Shown: positions 50,333-60,337, counted from the stretch's first letter. The stretch is 64,000 nt of DNA from Rhynchopus sp. YZ270_cl-10 (GCA_964035575.1 OZ037842.1:1364001-1428000); one strand, 5' to 3'. The notes: generated by a model not told the origin, from the sequence alone. Made by a program: numbers and translations.

Positions 50333-53300
50333 ATGGCGAGCATGGGGGTGCCGAGAGGGAGGCGGAGTACCTCGCAGGGGGGGGGTAGGAGAGGGTCGCA
50401 GTCTCCTGCGGTGTCACGAGGTGCTCAGCAGAGTCAGGGACATCAACATCACTATCGTCGACGCACTGATCCTAACGATGCTTCCACCCCTGGACCAGGT
50501 GAATATAACCAAGATTATGGGACTATATTTAGAGGTGCCTTGCAGCTTCATAGGCAAGGTCATAATGCTCGAGGTTATTCTGCATTGACCAATCGCGGCA
50601 CCATGACGGAGAATGAGAGCCTTGAGGAGGAGGTTGCGCGACTCAACTCTCGGGTAGAAATATTGGTCCGTGCGGGGGCGGATTATCGGGAGAGGGTCGA
50701 TGATTTGTTTGCCGCGACGAAGCAGGAGGCGGAGAAGGATGCTGGGATGACAGTAGAACAGTTGCATGATATGAGAGTGTTGAATGAGCGTTTGGGGCAG
50801 AGGTTAGAGGAGTTGAATGCAGTGTGCGCGCAGGAAAGGGGGGCGAAGGAGCAGATGGTGCAGGAGTGTGAGACATTGCAAACGAAGGTTGGGGTATTGG
50901 AGGCGCAGGTTGACGAGTCTCGGGCAGCACAACGTCGTGTTGAAGCAGAGTTGGAGCAAACAGCGCATGACCAGCTGGAACAACAAAAGAGTGTCTCCAC
51001 ATCTCTTGCCGCCACTTCACGTCTCGAAAACGACATTGCAGATTTAAGACAACTCTGTGATACTCAAAAATCCACCATAAGCGAGCTCGAACGTCAGCTC
51101 GAAGACGCCCTAAGCAGATCCGACGCAGTGGAGACACTAACAGAGGAGAACGGAAGGCTCCACGCACAAAGAGAATCTCTGGATGAGCTGCTCCGTGCCT
51201 TGCAGACTCGGGTATGACCTTTCTGTTTGTGAATCTAAAATATTTTTTCTACAGAACCAAGAGTTAGAGCAAGACACCCGCCGTCTCACCAGAGACCTAG
51301 AGGAGCTCCCAAAGCAGGAGGCAGACCGTCTGAAGCAAAGCGAGGCGCAGACTGCAGAGAAGCTACGACAGCTTGAAGCTTCAAATCGGGTGTTGCTTCG
51401 TGATGCAGATCGGCGGAAACAGTCGGGGACGGAAGCAGCCACGCGGTTGCTTGCGAGCGAGAGACATTGCGAGACACTCGAAAACCGACTGGCTGAGATG
51501 ATGGTGCAGGACACCGATGGGCACACCACATCCTCTACCCCTTCATTGGCACCACTCCATGCAAAGCGGGATCAAGCCTGCGATCCTTGCTGTGATGAGC
51601 TCTTTGAGAACAGCATCCGTGATCTGCGCACCACACACGAACAGCTTCTCTCCGAACACCACCTCCTGCAGGAGCAGATGCGTCATGACAAAGCTGTCGA
51701 CACCCAGGTCCGCGACCTCTGCGAAGAACTCAACGACGAAGTTGCCCGCCTCGCAGACGAAAACGAAACCCTCCGAGAAGGGCTCCAAAGCATCGAAACC
51801 ACCTTCGGGCGCTTCCTCCCCCCTGACGAGACCACCGCCTCGCCGCCACGCATCGACGACATCCCAGACCGCCCCCGCCACCACCACAACACCATTCTCA
51901 ACACCAAAGACGCTTTTGTACAAACCCCACCCCTCGCAGTCCAACGCCCTCCCAGCCCCAGGCAACAACACGCCATCCCCGGCCCCACTGTCCGAGAAGT
52001 CCAATTAGAGTCAGAAATTGCGTCCCTCAAAAAGCAAAGAGAAGAGGAAAGAGCCGCTGCGACAGAGGCATTTAAACAGAAAATCCGAGAGTTGCTTCGG
52101 CAGTTTGGCCGTGAGGCGGAGGTTTCCAATGTTGAGGTGCAGATCTGCTATCCTGGCGAGGTGCTACCATTCCAGCAGGGAACTCCGGTGCAAATTAGGA
52201 ACAGCCAAAAACAGAATATTTCTCATGATGACTGCAGCCTTTTAAGACGTCGAACTGCGGAAGCCGATACTGCTGAAAGGCGACTTGAAGCTGCGACTCA
52301 GGTTGCACAACAATTACAAGATGAAAACGAAGACCTAAAAGAGCACGTCAGAAGGCTGCTCTCTTCGGACCCTGCAGCAAGGTCGGTGCATGCGTTGCTG
52401 GCAACTGCGATTCGGTCTGCCGAGAAGAGGATTAACGGCACGCTCTCGAGGTTTAAGAATGTACTGAGGAGCCGTGCAGTGTTGGTGAATATGCTCTCTG
52501 CCGCAAGAACGTCGCTTTCGCATATGCGAGACCTGGCAGGGGAGGTGCATCTCTGGCTGCGTACCTCTCTCGCGAACAACCCTAGCTTCCTTGCAGACCT
52601 CCACCCCCGCCTCGATGCCCTCTGCACAGCAATAGATGAGACCCGTGCGGCACACCGTACAATCGCATCAGAATGTCTTACACCATGGGAAAAACAAAAT
52701 GCAGGCATCGCCGCAGACACAAAGAAACCCCCAACACGAGACATTCCAGCAGAGCTTCGCGCGACGGAGGAGCTTCTCTCGACGCTGTGGGTGACGTTTA
52801 CGATGCCAAAGTATGAATGGGAAGATGGGGAAAATGGTTTTGCGGAAAAAAAGATAATGAAAAGAATATGTTGCGGAACAACTACACTGTTCTCGCAGGG
52901 TAAAAAATGCGTGGAGCTTACGGAAAAAAAAGCGAGGTGTCTGAGGTGTTATCAATTATTCGATTATTCAATTGTTCAGGAGGGGGGGGGGAAATTAAAT
53001 ATCATTTGCAGGACATTGCCAAGTCTGAAGTCGGATCGCAGGTTGTATGGCCCCGTATCACCGCAGCCAAGAGGGCATGGGGGTGGTCAGGATGTGGTAT
53101 GTTCCCTGGTCGTGTTTGCACATCACACATTTCATTTTTTTTTGTTTTCTCTATGGTGTTTGTGCTTTTCGGATTCATTTCACAATGGATGAATTTGCTC
53201 AAAAAATATTCCCTCTTTCTACAGATGTACGCACCAACGGCACATTTAGGTTCGTTGTCACCAGAACCGCACAGCGGGGCACAGACACGTGGGACAGGGA

Positions 53301-53544
53301 AGTGGGCAGGGAGGCAGCAAAGGCGGAAACACTCTCCGGTATGTGGTCGTTTCCGTGTGTTCCACCGCGATAACGATGGTGGTAAAGATGTGTGTGTGCA
53401 CGAGAGGCACAATTCATCTGACAACTTTTCTTTCCTTTGGTTCTATTTACGCATCTATTTTTTGACAAACCACAACAACAACAACAGTCGTCGATAGACG
53501 CGATGTCACCTCTTGCCTTTCACCCTGACGAACCGGGCATGTAG
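50333..53544 (+). CDS. Coiled-coil protein with STPGPGEY motif
   Basis: Exons 50333-51211, 51255-52810, 53012-53096, 53225-53338 and 53488-53544 give 896 residues. All donors are GTATG and all acceptors are CAG. The short last exons were recognised because they join in frame and keep a Ser/Pro/Gly-rich tail (LYGPVSPQPRGHGGG, SLSPEPHSGAQTRG, SSIDAMSPLAFHPDEPGM). The N-head contains STPGPGEYN, a motif of SHIPPO/ODF3-like microtubule-associated proteins. Then LNSRVEILVRAGADYRERVD then DLFAATK echoes the previous gene. The middle is long coiled coil, broken by a Pro-rich segment (LAVQRPPSPRQQ). The 201-base intron 52811-53011 is divisible by three and stop-free, so retention would still be in frame. 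No orthologue recognised; an axonemal or basal-body role is inference. Confidence 0.78.
53395..53430 (+). repeat. A-prime repeat inside an intron
   Basis: Stem TGTGC-ACGAGAG-GCACA (53395-53411), then ATTCATCTGACAACTTTTCT. The loop and 3' flank equal the A family, but the stem sequence is different and still paired. It lies in the last intron of the gene. Confidence 0.6.
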
Positions 53545-53688
53545 TTGCTGAAAATTGAGGTTTTTTTTAGGGGGTAATTCCCCGAGTGCGAAATATATCA
53601 ACACGTAGCTGTGTTGATCCTGTATGTATCATCCACGCATTTTATTGCGGGGAGGAAGAAAAAGTAATGAAAAAAAGTGCAAGAACAA

Positions 53689-53761
53689 GCACGGTGGCCT
53701 TTCGGACCCTTTGGGGGGGTACCCCGTGGACCCTACCCTGAGGGTCCGTGAAGGCCACTGT
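53689..53761. mobile_element. Minimal GGTACCCC element with CACGGTGGCC ends
   Basis: It starts CACGGTGGCCTTTCGGACCC and ends AGGGTCCGTGAAGGCCACTG. A single GGGGTACCCC palindrome is in the middle. It looks like the shortest form of the family at 12722 and 15284. Confidence 0.6.
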
Positions 53762-53893
53762 CCCAATATCAGAGAATTTCAGGAACGATAATGGAAGGGG
53801 AAACGTAGATCTCCCTCCAGTGGGGGGGTTGTTGTTTTTATCCACGCGCGTGAAGCTTTATTTTCCTCGCCCACCCAAAAGTACGTGGAGGGG

Positions 53894-53948
53894 TGTGAAA
53901 ATAAAATTTTTATTTTCACCCTGTGAAAATAAAAATTTTATTTTCACC
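53894..53948. repeat. Tandem GTGAAAATAAAA palindromes
   Basis: Two successive perfect palindromes of the type GTGAAAATAAAA/TTTTATTTTCAC. They share GAAAATAA with the arms of the foldback at 54513. Confidence 0.6.
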
Positions 53949-54204
53949 GTTTTTTTTCACCCGTCTTAAGCCCCCAAACACCCCCAAACTCACCCTATTT
54001 TTTTCGAGTTTTTTTTTCCCCCAGGGTATCTGGACTGGGGTGGGGGGACGGGGCGTGCATGGTGGTAGCTACAAACTTGTTGGAGTAGCCCTCGAGCTGT
54101 GTCAGCGGAGGTAATATATTTTAGGGTAAATTGCGATAGCACGTACAAAAAGTGTGCGTGTTATCGCGAACAAAAACGTACGTGTTTTCCCCAGGTACCC
54201 AGTA

Positions 54205-54445
54205 CCAGTACCCCCAATGACATAACGAAGTATCGCTTGAAAGTATCGTTCAATAACCTTGGGTGTGCAGGTGAAGTAGGACACACAAGGTATATCAAAC
54301 GATAAATCAATCAGATAAACGTTACATCATCGGAAAATTGTTGGCACCGCCCCCCTGTCTTCGTATTTAGTACGTCGACAGGCCAAACAGCATTGGGCTC
54401 AGAAGAAGCGGTGCAAGACACTGGAGATCCACACTACAGGTCTCA
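54205..54445 (+). repeat. Dispersed repeat, partial forward copy
   Basis: About 240 bases nearly the reverse complement of 14890-15125 (CATAACGAAGTATCGCTTGA, GGTATATCAAACGATAAATC, GGCACCGCCCCCCTGTCTTC). A short GGTACCCAGTACC run precedes it. Confidence 0.7.
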
Positions 54446-54512
54446 CACGACACTTGGGCGGGCTCGGAAAATAAAGCTTCACACTTATGGATAAAATTAT
54501 GTCTTGGAGTAG

Positions 54513-54639
54513 AAAATAAGCGTTTTTTTCACCTCGTTGGTGTTTTCAACCCTCGTGACTTTAATTCCCTCGCTTCGCTCGTGAATTAAAGTAACTCGGG
54601 TTGAAAACACCAACTCGGTGAAAAAAACGACTTATTTTC
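54513..54639. mobile_element. Nested foldback with CTCGCTTCGCTCG centre, copy 2
   Basis: Outer arms GAAAATAAG...CTTATTTTC, then TTTTTTTCACC/GGTGAAAAAAA, then TTGGTGTTTTCAACCC with its complement, then TTAATTCCCTCGCTTCGCTC. Only short loops are unpaired. Confidence 0.65.
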
Positions 54640-55263
54640 ACTCCAATAAATAGCTATTTTGGGGGGTCTTTTTCAAAGAAAATAGTGTTTGTAACTAGAA
54701 TTTTTATTCAAGAACGGGGGGGGTTTTTTTTGTGCCGTGTGTATACCCTGCACACATTCCAGAAAATTTACCTCCCCCTTTTTTACATAGATTTTAAGTA
54801 CGCGATGTTTGAGGGTCACAGTGCCAGATAAATAGCCCCCGTTTAGTTGACCCTTGTGTTAGCCTGTTATGTTGTGTTTTGATTTGTACGAAGATTTTTT
54901 GGGAAGCAAAAAAAAAAAGGAACAGGGAAGAGACCCCAATCATGAAAATACCCCCTTAATACAATCTGAGCTCTGTAATCCAAATGCGAGATTTTTTTTT
55001 TTTTTTTAAACAGCAGCAGCAATTAATATACGCTGTTTTGGCGGTATTTCTTATCAGGAAAATATAGCTTTTGCTTTAGCTTCCTTTTACGCCAGCAAAA
55101 AAAGGAAGAAATTCGGGTTCTTATACATTGTGTGCTTCGTTAGATTATTAGAACCAACATGGTCTACCCCTGTCCACTTGATAAATTGTTGGAGTAGTGT
55201 AGTGGTCTTGGTTGTGTTGCCACAGTTGTGCAATCTCCACTTTAAAAACTTTTTTCCCACATT

Positions 55264-55332
55264 TGGTGTTCCGGAAACACCTGTCAAGGACATGTCAACG
55301 ACATGTCAATATGGGCCCCCTCCGAAGCACCA
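55264..55332. mobile_element. TGGTGC inverted-repeat MITE, copy 2
   Basis: TGGTGTTCCGGAAAC at the left and CCTCCGAAGCACCA at the right, flanked on both sides by ACATT (5-base target duplication). Internal GACATGTCAACGACATGTCA corresponds to the GACCTGTC repeats of copy 1. Confidence 0.7.
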
Positions 55333-55604
55333 ACATTGCTTTCAAAAAAGAAAAAAAAAAACATTTCAAGTGTTTTAAAGGATGCAAGTGTCCTAATCCC
55401 GACCATCTTTTCAAAACAGCTTTCCACCCCCCCTTTTATTACCAACCAAAGGAGTACAATTAGATATAAAAAAGATAGCACCGTCTGCCATTTTTACCTA
55501 CACCTCCCTAGAGCATATCCCCCTCCCTCCTGGTAACTTAGCCTTCAGATACACCCATATATTTACATTACACGATTTTCATTTAACCCTGTTTTTCCTG
55601 AAAA

Positions 55605-55982
55605 ATGCAGGCCTTTTTTTGTGTGGTTCTTTTCGCATTGAGTGTCGTGGGTTTGGGAGAGGATGAAGGGGATGACTTGTACGAACGGAGTTTCGACCCG
55701 AGTGATAGCCAATACCGTGTGGATGGGTGTGTGGGGTGCAAATCAGCGTTTGACTTCATCGACAGCCAGCTGCAGAAGCCTTATGCAGGGCAGTCCGACG
55801 CCATGCTGGAGGCACAGATAATCGACGCAAACCCTTGCCAATGGGCAGTTGGGTCCACGCAGGCGAAGTGCTACACAGTCATCGAGACACTCGAAGACGA
55901 AGGAGCACTTCTCTCATACATCCACAAACGCACACCATCCGCAGAAGGCCGCGCACAGCACTGCGAGCGGTGGTGCAAATAG
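55605..55982 (+). CDS. Small secreted six-cysteine (saposin-B-like) protein
   Basis: 125 residues, no intron. A signal peptide (MQAFFCVVLFALSVVGLG) is followed by an acidic linker and one compact domain with six cysteines, spaced CVGC near residues 42-45, then single Cys at about 77 and 88, then CERWC at the C-terminus. The helical content and C-x2-C start are compatible with a saposin-B fold, which binds or perturbs membrane lipids, but the closing spacing is unusual. It could equally be an unrelated small secreted protein. It has a clear, short 3' end just after the last cysteine. Confidence 0.6.
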   Translation: MQAFFCVVLFALSVVGLGEDEGDDLYERSFDPSDSQYRVDGCVGCKSAFDFIDSQLQKPYAGQSDAMLEAQIIDANPCQWAVGSTQAKCYTVIETLEDEGALLSYIHKRTPSAEGRAQHCERWCK

Positions 55983-56135
55983 GAACGCCCTTTAGCGGTT
56001 AGATTAAACTAATAGCCCCCCATCTCCACATTTTTTTTTAAAACTTTCCACTCCACCAGATACAATACATATTCCCTACAGACATCTACCCCCCCCTCCC
56101 CTCCCCTCTCCCATCTCCCCCCCAGATGAACACCC

Positions 56136-58310
56136 ATGCCGCTCGTTCTAACAAACAAGACGCGCAATGAGAGGAAAAAGAAGCGGGGCCGTGCGCAGCC
56201 GGCGACTGACGATTTTTCAAACACGATTGCCTCGTGGACGCCGTCACAGAATGCGAGCTCTGTTCGCGAGACCATGGTAGATGGGCACCTGAAGCGTGTG
56301 TACAACCCAACCAGGCTGACGAAGGGGAGCACCAGGCCTCTCACATCGGCGAAGGTGAAGGTGGTTGGATCGCTTGCGAAGTCACATCAGATCGAAGGTG
56401 ACGGCCTCCTCCCACTGCTTTACCACCACCTCTACAAAAAAACCTGGAACAGCAACAAAGAGTTTCAGTCCTGCCCCGGCGCACGCTGTCCCGATACAGT
56501 GGTGTACGAACACAACTTCCCACAGCATTGGTACACCTTCGACACGAAGCACCAAGAGATCCAGAAGCGGCCTGGGTCATTCCTCGATACGGCGCAGATC
56601 CTCAAGTTTTTTTCGCGCCCGGTGACGAAGAGGTTTGCGATTGTTGCGCAGTACATCTTTGCGACGGACAACCCTGCGACGGAAGAGCCGGACCTCAGCG
56701 TTGAGTTCTTCTCTGCAGAGACGTTGAAGGACTTTCTGCACAACAGAAAGAACCACCCTGACGGCATACTACAGCGCTTCGTCGTTCCTAAGGGGGAGCG
56801 CAACTTTCAGCTCCAAGCCATATGGTCGCCCAACGTCACATTAGTCTACAAACGAACAAACAACATCCGTCTAAGCGACAGAACCTCCAGCTTCTACGAC
56901 AGAGCCGTCACCTGCGACGGCCCCTCACACTACACAAGAGAGGATCTCATAGCAGAGCAGACGCGCAAAGAAGTTATCCGAATCTGCGACAGATTTGTCC
57001 AACATTTTCATTCAACCGAACACAAACCCATCAGCCGCCTAGTAATGTACTTTAAGGTAGATGACAAAGACAATGTCTGGATTTTGTGGGCAAGCAGTCT
57101 GCGTATTGGGCAGTCCAAATTTTCAATTCTTGCTGAGCGGGCACCGGTAAATCTTGCGACGAACTTTGTGACGCCCGAAGAAGAATTTATGAAGAAGTGC
57201 GAAGATGTGGAGGGGGCTGCTCTGGACAAGAAGCTTTTGACGAACGACACGAAGCAGTACGAGCTGTCCTCGGATATGATCTTTGCGGCCACCTTCTGCT
57301 CGGACTACGCTATCTCTGAGATGTCCATGACACCACAACGTGCCGGGTGCACTGTACCTTCCCCTGCCTTTGAAGCAATCAACGCGAACGGCAAGGCCAC
57401 CCCCAGCACGCAACGACTCGAACCCTCACGCCCAGTTAGCTCCCGTTCAGGTAGGTCCGGTAGAGCGCGCCTCAGGTTTCGGCAACGTGACAGCCCATCA
57501 GTGTGTTCTGCAGACAGAGATACCGACGGCATGTCTTACATAGGGTCTGCCCAGGCTAGCCCTAGCAATGAGACCCGAAGTCGCGTTCGTGATCGAGATT
57601 TTGTTAGTTCAGATCGACCCCCATTTCTTCCGTCCCCCAAGCTCTCCACCAGCGTTCCACCCCTATGGGAGAAGGCAAACCCTTTTCACAGAAAGGCCTT
57701 GGTTCTTGGCTTTACATTTGATGAGGTGGGTTCACAGCGGTCACAACGGAGTCCTGCGTCAGGCAGGCTCACCCAGACTGGGCCAGAGATGACTGACTAT
57801 CCCACTATACGATACCTTACATCAAGCCCTGGGGGGATGGGTGAACCCGAAGCCGTGCTCGACCCAGCCACCGCCCTGCGGTACCAAGCCATCATCCAGG
57901 CTGAGGAAGCTGTCATTCAGTGGGCCAAGGATGAGTTGTACTGCATCTATAGCCACACCTTGAACCACGAGATGACAAATTCCCGCGCATACCTCACACA
58001 GATACCGGAAGATGTCCGCAAGCATCTGAAAGGCGCCAACGGAGAATGCACGCAAATCAATGCAATCGCCAGCGCCCTAGGTCTCGCCACCTGGGAAGGA
58101 GAGCCACACACTCTGGTCCACGGACGGCAGGTAAAGGAAGACGCGCCTCTCTACTATTTCCAAGGGTACTCCTCCATGAGACAGCAGGAGGGATACCTCC
58201 CCAGATTGGGGCTAGGTGCGGACAGACCCATGGCTCATATGGAGGAAGAAATCACCAGCGTTGTCGCAAAGATGTTCCAAGAGCAAAGAGAACAGGCGGG
58301 GAACGCATAA
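56136..58310 (+). CDS. Large conserved-looking protein of unknown function
   Basis: 724 residues, no intron. A basic N-terminus (NERKKKRGRAQ) is followed by a globular region, residues about 80-330, rich in aromatic and beta-like segments (KRFAIVAQYIFATDN, NFQLQAIWSPNVTLVYKRTN, RLVMYFKVDDKDNVWILWAS). That part looks like a folded domain, probably conserved, but I cannot name its family. Residues about 400-560 are Ser/Arg/Pro-rich and probably disordered (RPVSSRSGRSGRARLR). A second globular or helical part ends the protein. The ATG at 56136 is preceded by an out-of-frame ATG at 56126, right after CCCCCCCAG, that opens a 14-codon upstream frame overlapping the start. Confidence 0.7.
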   Translation: MPLVLTNKTRNERKKKRGRAQPATDDFSNTIASWTPSQNASSVRETMVDGHLKRVYNPTRLTKGSTRPLTSAKVKVVGSLAKSHQIEGDGLLPLLYHHLYKKTWNSNKEFQSCPGARCPDTVVYEHNFPQHWYTFDTKHQEIQKRPGSFLDTAQILKFFSRPVTKRFAIVAQYIFATDNPATEEPDLSVEFFSAETLKDFLHNRKNHPDGILQRFVVPKGERNFQLQAIWSPNVTLVYKRTNNIRLSDRTSSFYDRAVTCDGPSHYTREDLIAEQTRKEVIRICDRFVQHFHSTEHKPISRLVMYFKVDDKDNVWILWASSLRIGQSKFSILAERAPVNLATNFVTPEEEFMKKCEDVEGAALDKKLLTNDTKQYELSSDMIFAATFCSDYAISEMSMTPQRAGCTVPSPAFEAINANGKATPSTQRLEPSRPVSSRSGRSGRARLRFRQRDSPSVCSADRDTDGMSYIGSAQASPSNETRSRVRDRDFVSSDRPPFLPSPKLSTSVPPLWEKANPFHRKALVLGFTFDEVGSQRSQRSPASGRLTQTGPEMTDYPTIRYLTSSPGGMGEPEAVLDPATALRYQAIIQAEEAVIQWAKDELYCIYSHTLNHEMTNSRAYLTQIPEDVRKHLKGANGECTQINAIASALGLATWEGEPHTLVHGRQVKEDAPLYYFQGYSSMRQQEGYLPRLGLGADRPMAHMEEEITSVVAKMFQEQREQAGNA

Positions 58311-58903
58311 TTTCCCCACAAATTCCAATTTTATCAGAAAAGAGGGGGAAAAGAAGCTTACGATTTCTGTAAGTTTTAAGTTTATTGTTGATTGAGCGGC
58401 CCTGTGTATGGGGTCGGCATGGAATTGTATTTTCCACTCTTATGTTTGAAGGTTGAGCAATAACCTAAGCACTGTCAGGTTTAGGTTAGTTTCTTACAAA
58501 AAAATACCCTTTGTTTTCTATTAAGCGCAGTATCGACAGTACTAAAATAACCCCTCCCCTAGAAATCCTCACCCTCCGTCTTCCGATGGGGGGGTCATGG
58601 ATATGTTAGGGGAAGGGCAGGAGAGGTAGGGAAGTGGAGACTGATGACTACACGAGAGAAATACCAAACGGGCAGATTTATTTTTTTTTCTCTTTCCCCC
58701 TACTCCCCCCTCACCCCCTCTAGTTGCACCCCAATGCCTCTGGACAGCAGCACGGTGACCATGGAAGCCGGCATCCGATAATGAGTGATAAAAACCGAAA
58801 ATGGTGTTTTACCCTTCATCAAAATAAAAACAACACCGCGATCATTACACCCTCACCCCCTCACCCCCTCGCACCTTCACCTTCAGAAAAGAGCGCCCCC
58901 AAA
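58311..58903 (+). other. Gene-free spacer
   Basis: An A-like unit lies near 58453-58500 (ATAACCTAAGCACTGTCAGG, TTTAGGTTAGTTTCTTAC). Tandem CACCCCCT units precede CTTCACCTTCAG at 58875-58886, the probable leader acceptor of the kinase. Confidence 0.5.
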
Positions 58904-60025
58904 ATGAAATATTTAAACAACTCCGATGAAATCTCGCCAACCTCCATCGCTATTGAGGGTGCGGAGGAGAAGGTTGCTGATGTCGTACGGGAGATTGTGG
59001 GATGGACAGGAGAGGCGACTGTGAAGACGATAAGCGGCGGGATTACAAACGTTCTGTACAAGGTGGACTTGCACGATGCGGAGACGGACACCACGAACTC
59101 TGCGTTGGTCCGCATCTACGGGAGCAACACGGAGATCATGATCGACCGCAAGGTGGAGAACCGGGTGTTCGCAGATCTCTCCCGCCAGGGCTTTGCGCCT
59201 ACCTACTACGGACAGTTCCAGACAGGCCGTGTGGAAGGGTACCTCAACGCACGCAACCTCACCCCAGAGGAGATGGCGATTCCCAGCGTCTCCCCTCTCA
59301 TCGCAAACGAACTCTGCCGTATGCACAACCTCACCATCGAGCCGACCACCCCCGCCATGCTCTGGGACAAACTGGACCTCTGGCTTAAAATGGCAATCGA
59401 AGTAAAATTCGACCGTGGCACCGAAAAGGACGCAACCCTCGCAAAACAGCAAAAAGCCCTCAAACTCGCCTCCGTCTTCAAGCTCCAATACAAATGGTAC
59501 AAAAACAAGATGTCCGAGCCCAACACAGTCGACCCTTTCCTGATGGACACCGTCTTCTCACACAACGACATTCTCAGTGGAAACGTTCTTGTGGATAAGG
59601 AGGAGGAAGAGGCAGGGAGGTTGACCCACGTTACCTTTATCGATTATGAGTATGGTGGGTATAATTTTAGGGGGTTCGACTTTGCGAATCATTTTTGCGA
59701 GTGTGCAGGGTTTGATTTTGATATTGTGAATCAGTACCCGAATAGGGACACGAGACAGAGGTTTGTGGCAGAATACGCGAAGAGGTGTGGAAAGCAGATT
59801 CGCGACATCGACGACATGGTTGACGGCGTAGACAAGTTCTGTCTCGCTTCGGACCTCTGGTGGGGCTTCTGGGCCGTCCTCCAAGCGCGCCACTCCCCCA
59901 TCGACTTTGACTTCATGGGATATGCCCACCTCCGTCTTGCCTCTTTCCTTTACCACAAAGCAATCTATTTTAATGATCCTGATTCTGTTCTCGACTTTGA
60001 AGATTACAAAAAGATGCTTGCTTGA
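58904..60025 (+). CDS. Choline/ethanolamine kinase
   Basis: 373 residues, no intron. It phosphorylates ethanolamine and/or choline with ATP, the first step of the CDP-alcohol (Kennedy) route to phosphatidylethanolamine and phosphatidylcholine, and is expected in the cytosol. The glycine-containing loop GGITNVLYKV (45-54) and SALVRIYG come first. Brenner's motif is SHNDILSGNVLV (His220, Asp222, Asn227), and the kinase motif is FIDYEYGGYNFRGFDFANHF with Asp247. The CECAGFDFD context after the motif recalls ethanolamine kinases, while FRGFD recalls choline kinases, so the preference is open. I chose the ATG at 58904 because it follows CTTCACCTTCAG by 17 bases. Upstream in-frame residues (from 58781) lie before that acceptor and are low-complexity. 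Confidence 0.88.
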   Translation: MKYLNNSDEISPTSIAIEGAEEKVADVVREIVGWTGEATVKTISGGITNVLYKVDLHDAETDTTNSALVRIYGSNTEIMIDRKVENRVFADLSRQGFAPTYYGQFQTGRVEGYLNARNLTPEEMAIPSVSPLIANELCRMHNLTIEPTTPAMLWDKLDLWLKMAIEVKFDRGTEKDATLAKQQKALKLASVFKLQYKWYKNKMSEPNTVDPFLMDTVFSHNDILSGNVLVDKEEEEAGRLTHVTFIDYEYGGYNFRGFDFANHFCECAGFDFDIVNQYPNRDTRQRFVAEYAKRCGKQIRDIDDMVDGVDKFCLASDLWWGFWAVLQARHSPIDFDFMGYAHLRLASFLYHKAIYFNDPDSVLDFEDYKKMLA

Positions 60026-60337
60026 AAGGAAAATTCTCAATTTTATGTGGGGTAGGATGACCCCATCCCAGATGGCTGTTTGTGCGGTGTTTTGTGGGGA
60101 GAGAAAGAGAGGGTGAGAGGGTACCTCCAGTAATCCTTGTGAGGTTGCTGAGGTTAGTTTCTGTGTGGGGAAAAGGGGGGAAGGGGGCTTTCCTCCTTAT
60201 TTTAAAAATGGGGATGTAATTTCATTTCTATTTTTTTGTTCGCCTTCTGCTTTGCGGTGTATTTTTTTTTCCTCCGACAGGAGCCTCAGTGCATTTTTTG
60301 AACTGTCAACTTCACCCTTTTTCCCAAGTAGTTTTCA

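Larger units (their letters stand above)
53545..55604 (+). other. Gene-free spacer rich in foldback elements
   Basis: It contains the elements listed at 53689, 53894, 54205, 54513 and 55264, plus T-runs near 54992-55007. No gene was seen. Confidence 0.5.
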
